Source of the DNA: Clostridia bacterium
GTDB taxonomy: Bacteria > Bacillota > Clostridia > Christensenellales > DTU072
Direction of reading: 5' to 3'
DNA: 7,133 bases
NCBI GenBank assembly: GCA_028699795.1
Contig: JAQVTZ010000098.1
Coordinates: forward strand, 1 to 7,133
Positions 1 through 4,986 of the stretch are shown here, one piece after another. How positions within the stretch are numbered: position 1 is the first letter of the stretch; the number at the start of each line of letters is the position of its first letter. A program made the translations under genes and the position numbers. The notes under the pieces were generated by a model, which saw only the letters and a program-made list of their open reading frames with translations, was not told the DNA's origin and did not search any database.

Positions 1-231
1 CTTAATTTCACTCATGTCAAACCCGTCTAAGGAGGGCGCATTGCCTTGAACACCTTGTGAAGTAATCATTTCAAAATTTTGAACGACATTTTGCGTTTTC
101 ACGGCAACAAATCCCGCAGCGTAAATTGTTCGCGCTTTCATGTTGGCGACGTGCATCACGAGCGACAAAAACACCGCCAAAGACACGGCAACAACCAATA
201 ACCCGATTACTGTTTTTCTTATGCAAGCCAA
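1..231 (-). CDS. Membrane-anchored or secreted protein of unknown function, N-terminal part (3' end beyond window)
   Basis: An open frame of 77 codons runs from 231 to the window edge without a stop. I do not recognise the family. The N-terminus is MACIRKTVIGLL followed by a hydrophobic stretch at about residues 8-26, which is a signal peptide or signal anchor with a short basic n-region. The rest (KARTIYAAGFVAVKTQNVVQ onward) is mixed polar sequence and probably lies outside the membrane. I chose the TTG at 231-229 because GGGAGG lies at 242-237, five bases upstream. An in-frame ATG at 252-250 is the alternative; it adds seven residues (MISREVF) but its AGAGG is only three bases away. The gap to the stop of the preceding gene at 259 is 27 bases, so this is most likely the fifth gene of the DUF975-cyclase-SecB cluster. 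Seen: frame, SD and hydrophobic segment. Inferred: membrane location and operon membership. Confidence 0.66.
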   Translation of the reverse strand, partial: MACIRKTVIGLLVVAVSLAVFLSLVMHVANMKARTIYAAGFVAVKTQNVVQNFEMITSQGVQGNAPSLDGFDMSEIK

Positions 232-236
232 AAAAA

Positions 237-242
237 CCTCCC
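237..242 (-). promoter_or_regulatory. Ribosome binding site favouring a TTG start at 231
   Basis: GGGAGG reads at 242-237 on the minus strand, with five T residues before the TTG at 231. This is the better-placed SD for the partial gene. The competing ATG at 252 has AGAGG only three bases upstream, and would place this GGGAGG inside its coding region. Confidence 0.6.
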
Positions 243-258
243 GAGATATCATGCACCT

Positions 259-765
259 CTATTTATTTCTGGTAAATAGCTTTCTTATTGCCGCTCCCAA
301 TTCTTTGAGACCGCGGTCTTTTATCCCGAACCAATAAAAGCAAAACAGAAAAATAAGCGCAAGCACGCCGATAGAAATATATAATGCGGTTTTTTCTGCC
401 GTGTTAAACAGTGGAGGGCTCCGATATTCTTCTACTTTTACTTCATCCTCCCACAGGGCGATCAACTTAAGACTGCCGCTTACCGTGTAAGTATTCCCGG
501 GAATATATGATGCGAACCCGTCCGACCAATTTTTGAAAATAAATCCTTCTTTAGCGGGCTGTGCCTCGGGTACTGTAAAAGTGCCGTTTATGATCTCGAC
601 AATAGCAAACGGCTCTGTATTTTCGTCCGGATAAAAAGTGACGGTATTCGTTGTGGTATCGGCGTAAGCCGCGGAGGAGTATCCCCAAACCGCATAAGAG
701 GCTGTAAGTATAAGTAATGCAAAGACTACGCCCCAAAAAACTTTTTTTGCGGCAAAAAGCCTCAT
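259..765 (-). CDS. Exported single-pass membrane protein with one Flg_new (Listeria-Bacteroides/InlB B) repeat
   Basis: This is a 168-residue protein. Residues 1-35 form a signal peptide: MRLFAAKK is basic, 9-27 are hydrophobic, and an AYA site precedes D36. Residues about 41-107 match the Flg_new/InlB B-repeat pattern: VTFYP, then a TFTVPEAQPAKEGF-like turn, F-K-N-W-S-D-G, Y-P/I-P-G-N-T-Y and a final L-I-A-L-W. These repeats form small beta-grasp-like modules in Gram-positive surface proteins, usually in tandem; here there is only one. A hydrophobic helix at about 125-146 is followed by a basic tail (KDRGLKELGAAIRKLFTRNK), so the repeat should face outward and the C-terminus inward. There is no LPXTG motif. 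The ATG overlaps the stop of the SecB-like gene by four bases (ATGA), and GGAGG at 777-773 lies seven bases upstream. Its role is unknown; it may be an adhesion or envelope component. Domain call is fairly confident, function is not. Confidence 0.86.
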   Translation of the reverse strand: MRLFAAKKVFWGVVFALLILTASYAVWGYSSAAYADTTTNTVTFYPDENTEPFAIVEIINGTFTVPEAQPAKEGFIFKNWSDGFASYIPGNTYTVSGSLKLIALWEDEVKVEEYRSPPLFNTAEKTALYISIGVLALIFLFCFYWFGIKDRGLKELGAAIRKLFTRNK

Positions 766-1181
766 TCCAAGTCCTCCAACGGGCGGATAATGACAGACTC
801 ATTTTTGTGGGGTTTGGCGTTTTGTGTTTGAAAGTCAATCATAGGTAAATAGTATGCGGGGATGTTGGCATTGGTCGTAATATTGGTAATCACCGCACGC
901 ACATACGGGAACAGCGCCGAGGTTGCACGAAGACGCAGGTCTTCGATATCATTTTCGTTTTCCGCTTGGAAACTTCCCACCATGTTGAGGTTTAACTCGA
1001 AAGGAACAGGCGTAGGTTGGCTTTTATCTATCGTCACGGTGACACCCATAATTAAATTATGAGGGCCTTTTTTGATATCAAACCTAATTTTGGGATTGAT
1101 TTGGAAATTCTTTTCGTTTTGCGCTTCGGCATTGATTTTGAATTTCATTTCGTTTACTTTGTAACCTAATAGCTTTAACAT
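762..1181 (-). CDS. SecB-like protein-export chaperone
   Basis: This is a 139-residue protein. The C-terminal half carries the SecB family signature: G-S-F near 69-71, then LFPYVRAVITN (about 90-100), N-I-P at 106-108 and L-P-M-I-D-F (112-117). This corresponds to the LFPYAR...FP.LNLAPVNF region of proteobacterial SecB. Residues about 6-70 should form the beta-sheet layer. SecB holds preproteins unfolded and delivers them to SecA; SecB-like proteins also occur as chaperones in some toxin-antitoxin systems. No toxin or antitoxin is adjacent here. I set the start at ATG 1181, since AGGAG at 1192-1188 is six bases upstream; an in-frame TTG at 1199 lies before that SD. The gene overlaps the cyclase stop by seven bases and the next gene by four. 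The next gene encodes a signal-peptide protein, an attractive but unproven client. The symbol secB is withheld because the match to classical SecB is partial. Confidence 0.84.
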   Translation of the reverse strand: MLKLLGYKVNEMKFKINAEAQNEKNFQINPKIRFDIKKGPHNLIMGVTVTIDKSQPTPVPFELNLNMVGSFQAENENDIEDLRLRATSALFPYVRAVITNITTNANIPAYYLPMIDFQTQNAKPHKNESVIIRPLEDLE

Positions 1182-1783
1182 TTTTCTCTCCTCGGACAAT
1201 GATTGCCCCGTATTTCGTTTTGTATCAGCACCGCTCTAACCGGCGCGCCGCAGGCATTCGCAATTTTTATTGGCGGAGCAAACAAGAAGTATTCGCCCTG
1301 TTCGGCTTGGGTTAAGTCCAAATTCTCCAGAATGACGACTCCTTTTTTAAGCAAAACTTTGTGAACATCCCCTATTTCGTTTTGATTGCCCACCGTAAGC
1401 CCCTCTACACCCAAAAGTTTAATTGAATCGGCAAACAGTGTGGCGGCATCAAGGCTTATCTCGGCATTCCCCTTTATCAAAAGCCTTTGGGGATTGTCTT
1501 TTATAATTGCCAATGCCTTTTCTCTATTTAACTTTGCGCAAACTTCAACAACTTTTGCCGTTCCGATACACTTGTCCAGCGATATCTTGTCCGCCGCAAC
1601 GCCGTTCTCTAAAAAATGCAACGGCGCGTCCAAATGTGTTCCGTTATGCAGGCAACAATACAGCTCCGAAAGATTGCATTCGTCCCCCTCCGCAATTTTG
1701 CTGATGCTGTTCAATCGTGGGCGGAGGTCACCGGGATAGCAATCGCACGATAATAGTTCTTTGCTAATATCAATTAACCGCAT
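1175..1783 (-). CDS. Cyclase family protein (kynurenine formamidase-like metal-dependent hydrolase)
   Basis: This 202-residue protein is the usual length for the family (PF04199). The diagnostic motif HNGTHLDAPLHF is at 46-57. H46, H50 and D52 fit the first three metal ligands of KynB-type enzymes. H141 and E153, in H-K-V-L-L...V-V-I-L-E-N-L-D-L, are twelve residues apart as expected for the other two ligands. The C-terminal A-P-P-I-K-I-A...A-P-V-R-A-V segment is also typical. Members open formyl amide, lactone or cyclic amide substrates in the cytoplasm (formylkynurenine, isatin and others), so the substrate cannot be read from sequence. No tryptophan catabolism gene is nearby, which argues against routine naming as kynB. 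The ATG at 1783 overlaps the stop of the DUF975 gene by 14 bases; GGTGG just upstream is a weak SD, so translation probably depends on coupling. All five ligands are present, so it should be active. Confidence 0.92.
   Translation of the reverse strand: MRLIDISKELLSCDCYPGDLRPRLNSISKIAEGDECNLSELYCCLHNGTHLDAPLHFLENGVAADKISLDKCIGTAKVVEVCAKLNREKALAIIKDNPQRLLIKGNAEISLDAATLFADSIKLLGVEGLTVGNQNEIGDVHKVLLKKGVVILENLDLTQAEQGEYFLFAPPIKIANACGAPVRAVLIQNEIRGNHCPRREKC
1186..1193 (-). promoter_or_regulatory. Ribosome binding site fixing the SecB-like start
   Basis: GAGGAGAG reads at 1193-1186 on the minus strand. Its AGGAG core ends six bases before ATG 1181. This settles the start at 1181 rather than the in-frame TTG at 1199. 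The site lies inside the last codons of the cyclase gene, so the two genes are likely co-translated. Confidence 0.8.
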
Positions 1784-2366
1784 GATCCACCGATAGATTG
1801 TCTGCTTTTAGCTCTTTGTAGAAAGCGACCGTCGCGGCAAAGCGATAAGGCTGCACATAGATTAAAAGCAAACCGAAAGTAAGTATCGACAAAAGATACC
1901 AGCCAATAAAGCTAAGGTTTAGGCAAAACAATCTTCCTTTATGCCCGTCCATCAGTCTTTCACTTTCTTTAAGCGCATCCGAACTATCCATTTCGGGATG
2001 CTCCGCCATCAAAAAATAACTCATCGAATAGGACAAAGCCTTAACAATGCCGGGAATTATGAGCAAGAGCGACCATAAGAAAACAAAAAGAGTTTTCTTG
2101 AGATAAAGCAAAAAGGTCTCGCCGAAACGGTTAAAGCCTTGCAAAAGCGTGGCGACATCTTCTTGTTTTCCTTTGTAAATATTAAGATAAACCAGACTCA
2201 ACCCAAAAGAAAGCGGCCCCGTGAGGATTAACGCGCCTAAAAAAGTGGCGATTAGTGCTTCCAATATTACCATTACCAACAAATAGCTTAATATTGCAAT
2301 ACCCCATTGGTTTTTTAAAAATTCTTTTGCCTTACTTTTTATTTGTCCGCTGTTGGAATAAATCAT
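1770..2366 (-). CDS. DUF975 family integral membrane protein
   Basis: This is a 198-residue protein with a short amphipathic N-terminus (S-K-A-K-E-F-L-K-N-Q-W-G, 11-22) that is typical of DUF975 (PF06161). Hydrophobic helices follow at about 23-48, 50-63, 88-118 and 148-185. The C-terminal family block is clear: A-L-K-E-S-E-R-L-M-D-G-H-K (131-143), L-S-F-I-G-W (151-156), L-T-F-G-L (162-166) and V-Q-P-Y...A-F-Y-K-E-L (171-186). The biochemical role of this family is not known. AAGGAGG at 2380-2374 with seven bases to the ATG is the strongest SD in the window, so this gene probably leads translation of the downstream cluster. It lies 54 bases after the YitT-family gene and overlaps the cyclase gene by 14 bases. 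I see no good promoter directly before it; a lone TACAAT at 2404-2399 lacks a -35. It may therefore be expressed by read-through from the yitT promoter. Confidence 0.9.
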   Translation of the reverse strand: MIYSNSGQIKSKAKEFLKNQWGIAILSYLLVMVILEALIATFLGALILTGPLSFGLSLVYLNIYKGKQEDVATLLQGFNRFGETFLLYLKKTLFVFLWSLLLIIPGIVKALSYSMSYFLMAEHPEMDSSDALKESERLMDGHKGRLFCLNLSFIGWYLLSILTFGLLLIYVQPYRFAATVAFYKELKADNLSVDHAVN

Positions 2367-2383
2367 GATATTTCCTCCTTAAT

Positions 2384-2419
2384 GAAGCAATGTGAAACAT
2401 TGTATTTGTTCCTTGCTTC
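2384..2419 (-). repeat. Two mutually exclusive inverted repeats in the gap before the DUF975 gene
   Basis: GAAGCAA at 2384-2390 pairs with TTGCTTC at 2413-2419 (seven base pairs, 22-base loop). Inside it, CAATGT at 2388-2393 pairs with ACATTG at 2397-2402 (six base pairs, three-base loop). The two share bases 2388-2390, so they cannot form fully together. No T-run follows in the direction of transcription, so this is not a standard terminator. It sits just before the AAGGAGG of the next gene and could affect mRNA processing or translation, but chance is possible in 54 AT-rich bases. Confidence 0.4.
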
Positions 2420-2420
2420 T

Positions 2421-3380
2421 TTAAAATGATTTGAACCCGAACCCGTTTACCTCGCGCGTATTGGTGATATAACAAAACGCATTGGGGTCAACAGATTTAA
2501 TAATTCTTTTGAAGTTTACGATTTGTTTGCGCCTTACCACACAAATAAGGATATCCCTTGCCGCATGGGTATAAGCCCCCTCGGCATGAATGACAGTCGC
2601 GCCCCGCTTCAGCTGTTTTGCGACAATATCTACTATCTCCGGATGTTTGTCAGTAATAATATGAAACACTACGCTGGATTGTATGCCGTTTCCGATTACA
2701 TCGACGACCTTCGTGGTCACATACAACGAAATAAACGAATAGAAAATAGGAGACATCACTTTCACAAAGACGGAATCGGCATCGGCATATTGCGCGCCGA
2801 TAAAGCCCAAAACACCCGACATCATCACAACAATAATATCAAACATGAAGATTATCCATTGTACATTGACAACGGGATTTTTTTCATAGACGATTTTGCC
2901 GATAATATCGGTACCGCCCATGCTCATATTGATAAGCAGCATAATCCCCATCGATATACCTATCATCACGCCGCCCACAAGCGCAGCGACCAGCATAAAC
3001 CCGCTTTCCATGCCACCAGCTTGAAAAACTGGAACGCCGCATATCCCCAATATCCACATAAAAAAAGCATAAAATGTTACACATAACGCGGTATTAAATA
3101 CGAATACCTTATTCAGTTTGAAATACGCCAAGATTAGCAGCGGAACATTCATGTAGAATACGGTAACCCCCGCATTCAGCCATGTATCGGCAAGACCTTG
3201 ATTAAACGGCAATACACCATTATAGATAATTGACGCAAGCCCGCTTAACCCGCCGGGCGCAAAGCCGTTGGGAACGATAAACATATAGGTCCCTAATGCA
3301 CGCAAAAAGGATAATGCAACCAGTCCCGCATAAAACCCAATATACTTTACTAATTTAAGTCTCAATTCTTTTTTTGACAT
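2421..3380 (-). CDS. YitT family membrane protein (DUF161 plus DUF2179)
   Basis: This is a 319-residue protein. The N-terminal membrane domain (about 10-230) has around six hydrophobic helices. It contains the family motifs V-P-N-G-F-A-P-G-G-L-S-G (36-47) and M-S-M-G-G-T-D-I-I-G (152-161). The C-terminal soluble DUF2179 domain (about 235-316) runs from SSVVFHIIT through RGATVIHAEGAYT to the closing GFGFK. YitT-type proteins are common in Firmicutes in several copies; transport or sensing is suspected but the substrate is not established. The start at 3380 gives the normal family N-terminus (M-S-K-K-E). No SD precedes it, and a consensus promoter lies 11 bases before the ATG. It sits 46 bases after lysA and 54 bases before the DUF975 gene, so it may head the left operon. 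Family assignment is firm; function is unknown. Confidence 0.95.
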   Translation of the reverse strand: MSKKELRLKLVKYIGFYAGLVALSFLRALGTYMFIVPNGFAPGGLSGLASIIYNGVLPFNQGLADTWLNAGVTVFYMNVPLLILAYFKLNKVFVFNTALCVTFYAFFMWILGICGVPVFQAGGMESGFMLVAALVGGVMIGISMGIMLLINMSMGGTDIIGKIVYEKNPVVNVQWIIFMFDIIVVMMSGVLGFIGAQYADADSVFVKVMSPIFYSFISLYVTTKVVDVIGNGIQSSVVFHIITDKHPEIVDIVAKQLKRGATVIHAEGAYTHAARDILICVVRRKQIVNFKRIIKSVDPNAFCYITNTREVNGFGFKSF

Positions 3381-3391
3381 AGAACACCATT

Positions 3392-3420
3392 ATTATAAAG
3401 CGGATTCGCGTAAAATGCAA
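3392..3420 (-). promoter_or_regulatory. Sigma-70/sigma-A promoter of the YitT-family gene, near-leaderless
   Basis: TTGCAT at 3420-3415 and a perfect TATAAT at 3397-3392 are separated by 17 bases. Only 11 bases lie between the -10 and the ATG at 3380, so transcription should begin about five bases before the start codon. No SD is present in that space. The promoter fits inside the 46-base gap after lysA, where I see no terminator. Confidence 0.75.
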
Positions 3421-3426
3421 TGATCC

Positions 3427-4686
3427 TTATGAACGGAATTCTTCATAGATATCCAGCGTGGCAAAATAATCTTCGGGTGTTTCGGCCCTTCTTATCAGCT
3501 CGAAACTGCCGTCTGACTTCAGTAAGATTTCTGCGCTTCTTAGTTTGCCGTTATAGTTATATCCCATGGCGAATCCGTGTGCGCCCGTGTCGTGAATAAA
3601 AAGGTAGTCGCCTATTTCAATTTGCGGCAAAGCTCTGTTGACCGCGAATTTATCGTTATTCTCGCAAAGTGAACCGACGACATCGTACACATAGTCCGAT
3701 TTTTTCTCTTCCTTGCCCAATACGCTTATATGATGATATGCGCCGTAAATTGCGGGACGCATCAGGTTGGCGGCGCAAGCGTCTACCCCCACATATTCGC
3801 GGAAAGTATGCTTGAAGTGTACAGCTTTGGTGACCAATGCGCCGTAAGGCGCAAGCATATACCTGCCTAGCTCGGTAAAAATCTTAATATGAGCATATCC
3901 TTTTGCGGCCAGTACCTCATTGTATGCGCGTTCTACCCCTTTTGCTATTTCCTCTATTTCGGGATTCTCCTGATCGGGTCGATAGGCGATACCGATCCCG
4001 CCGCTTAAGTTGACAAAATCGAATACGGCTCCCGTTTCTTCGCTAAGATCCGCAACCAGGCCGAACAAAATACGCGCAAGTTCGGGATAATATGCGTTGC
4101 CTGTTGTGTTAGAGGCAAGAAAGGAATGTATCCCGAACCTTTTTACACCTTTCTTCATAAGAATCTTGATTGCTTCGCGGAATTGCGCCGGCGTTAATCC
4201 GTATTTTGCTTCTGCAGGCGACCCCATAACGGCGTTATTGATTTTGAAATCGCCACCCGGGTTGTAGCGCAAACATATCTTATCGGGAAGTCCCGCGCAT
4301 TTTTCTAGAAATTCGATATGAGTAAAATCGTCCAGATTGATAATCGCGCCCAATTTTCTTGCGTACACGAATTCGTTTTCGGGGGTCTCATTGCTGGAAA
4401 ACATGATTTCTTCCCCTCGAAAGCCGCATTTTTCTGCAAGCATTAGTTCGGTATAAGAAGAACAGTCTACGCCGCAACCGTGTTTTTTAAGAAGTTTTAA
4501 TATTGTCGGATTCGGTGTCGCTTTTACCGCAAAATATTCTTTAAATCCCTTATTCCATCCAAACGCCTTGTTAAGTGCAATTGCATTGTCCGCAATCGCT
4601 TTTTCATCATATATGTGCCACGGTGTGGGGTAAATCTCTGCTATTTCTTTTGCCTTTTCTAAAGTCAAAAACGGTTTTTTTTCCAT
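3427..4686 (-). CDS. lysA: Diaminopimelate decarboxylase
   Basis: This 419-residue PLP enzyme belongs to the fold-III (alanine racemase-like) decarboxylase family. It converts meso-diaminopimelate to L-lysine and CO2 in the cytoplasm, the last step of lysine synthesis. The PLP lysine is K55 in Y-F-A-V-K-A-T. The cofactor phosphate loop is S-G-G-I-G (228-232). T-E-L-G-R (271-275) takes the place of the usual E-P-G-R. C341-E-N supplies the active-site cysteine from the partner subunit. The H-D-T-G-A-H-G-F-A-M-G-Y-N-Y-N block (365-379) and R-A-E-T-P-E-D-Y-F-A-T-L near the end are typical of a clostridial/actinobacterial subgroup. Length is normal. ATG 4686 is preferred: AGGAG at 4696-4692 precedes it by five bases, and a longer TTG start at 4746 would fall within the promoter. 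The leader is about 22 bases, too short for a lysine riboswitch. A different decarboxylase substrate is possible but less likely. Confidence 0.92.
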   Translation of the reverse strand: MEKKPFLTLEKAKEIAEIYPTPWHIYDEKAIADNAIALNKAFGWNKGFKEYFAVKATPNPTILKLLKKHGCGVDCSSYTELMLAEKCGFRGEEIMFSSNETPENEFVYARKLGAIINLDDFTHIEFLEKCAGLPDKICLRYNPGGDFKINNAVMGSPAEAKYGLTPAQFREAIKILMKKGVKRFGIHSFLASNTTGNAYYPELARILFGLVADLSEETGAVFDFVNLSGGIGIAYRPDQENPEIEEIAKGVERAYNEVLAAKGYAHIKIFTELGRYMLAPYGALVTKAVHFKHTFREYVGVDACAANLMRPAIYGAYHHISVLGKEEKKSDYVYDVVGSLCENNDKFAVNRALPQIEIGDYLFIHDTGAHGFAMGYNYNGKLRSAEILLKSDGSFELIRRAETPEDYFATLDIYEEFRS

Positions 4687-4690
4687 AGGT

Positions 4691-4696
4691 ACTCCT
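4691..4696 (-). promoter_or_regulatory. Ribosome binding site fixing the lysA start
   Basis: AGGAGT reads at 4696-4691 on the minus strand, with its AGGAG core five bases before ATG 4686. Together with the promoter just upstream this rules out the TTG at 4746, which would need transcription to begin before the -35 box. Confidence 0.85.
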
Positions 4697-4714
4697 ATTG
4701 TTAAGATATTGTAT

Positions 4715-4743
4715 ATAGTAATGTATTCTATGCGAAAAGTCAA
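4715..4743 (-). promoter_or_regulatory. Sigma-70/sigma-A promoter of lysA
   Basis: TTGACT at 4743-4738 and TACTAT at 4720-4715 are separated by 17 bases. The predicted start point is near 4708, giving a leader of roughly 22 bases that contains the SD. No room exists for a lysine riboswitch or a T-box. No operator-like palindrome is obvious. Confidence 0.75.
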
Positions 4744-4848
4744 CAAAAGCGAGTCGAATCACGCTCATTTTCTAATTCGGGCACCTCTTTTTATCATTAG
4801 CTTACATTGACCCTAACACTACTCCAATCTAATTTTCCCTTATTTGTA

Positions 4849-4877
4849 AATTTGTAATTTGATATTATCCTTATTTG
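4849..4877. repeat. 29-base direct repeat, copy 1
   Basis: These 29 bases are identical to 4907-4935 (a core GATATTATCCTTATTTG preceded by AATTTGTAATTT). The two copies are offset by 58 bases, exactly twice the repeat length. The identity breaks at both ends (4848 A versus 4906 T; 4878 G versus 4936 T). Confidence 0.9.
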
Positions 4878-4906
4878 GGTACCTCTATTTGTAATTTGTA
4901 CATTGT

Positions 4907-4935
4907 AATTTGTAATTTGATATTATCCTTATTTG
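4907..4935. repeat. 29-base direct repeat, copy 2
   Basis: This is the second perfect copy of 4849-4877. A 29-base unique spacer separates them, containing GGTACC and another ATTTGTAATTTG unit. Two copies, AT-rich units and no cas genes make a CRISPR reading untenable; recent local duplication or recombination is more likely. Confidence 0.9.
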
Positions 4936-4986
4936 TAATTTGACCATTGAAATTTGTAATTTTTTTTCCATAACTCCACACTGTAT

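Larger units (their letters stand above)
4841..4960. repeat. AT-rich heptamer tract built on ATTTGTA/ATTTGTAATTTG
   Basis: Between 4841 and 4960 the plus strand repeats ATTTGTAATTTG-like units (for example 4887-4898, 4902-4919, 4931-4942), with interruptions such as GATATTATCC and GACCATTG. Unit spacing is close to seven bases where unbroken. The minus-strand reading is CAAATTACAAAT. The tract lies wholly between genes. It could be a slippage-prone microsatellite, an AT-rich upstream element for lysA or a remnant of a larger repeat family. Confidence 0.8.
4747..4986. other. Gene-free 240-base gap between the YgiQ-family gene and lysA
   Basis: This strongly AT-rich region holds no credible coding frame, tRNA or structured RNA. 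It contains the heptamer tract described separately (4841-4960). I find no GC-rich stem with a T-run for the upstream radical SAM gene, so where that transcript ends is unclear. GGG-T-ACCTCT at 4877-4886 and GGG-C-ACCTCT at 4778-4788 are a loose second repeat of unknown meaning. Confidence 0.7.

Noticed and set aside
71..256. 61-codon minus-strand frame from a GTG at 256
   Set aside because: It uses a different frame from the one with the hydrophobic N-terminus and a well-placed GGGAGG. Its translation is Cys/Arg-rich without a plausible segment, as expected of a shadow.
762..1181. SecB-like chaperone as part of a toxin-antitoxin-chaperone module
   Set aside because: Neither neighbour resembles a HigB/HigA-type toxin or antitoxin; the adjoining products are a cyclase and a membrane protein.
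2399..2404. TACAAT as a -10 box for the DUF975 cluster
   Set aside because: No acceptable -35 lies 16-18 bases upstream (ATTTTA-like at best), and the hexamer overlaps the hairpin described above.
2523..3086. 187-codon plus-strand open frame opposite the YitT-family gene
   Set aside because: It is antisense to conserved YitT/DUF2179 sequence; the translation is rich in His, Asn and Asp repeats typical of a shadow frame of a hydrophobic protein.
4687..4743. Lysine riboswitch or T-box before lysA
   Set aside because: The predicted leader is about 22 bases, much shorter than either element, and no conserved core was seen.
4749..4762. GAGTCGAATCAC as a tRNA T-arm remnant or attachment site
   Set aside because: It resembles GGTTCGAATC only loosely; no acceptor stem, anticodon arm or direct repeat partner was found.
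4849..4935. CRISPR array
   Set aside because: There are only two copies, the units are AT-rich and built of heptamers, the spacer contains the same heptamer, and no cas gene is present.
4886..4971. Small minus-strand frame of 28 codons (M-E-K-K-L-Q-I-S...) in the repeat tract
   Set aside because: It is merely a reading of the AT-rich repeat; GGAG is only two bases from the ATG and the product is low complexity.
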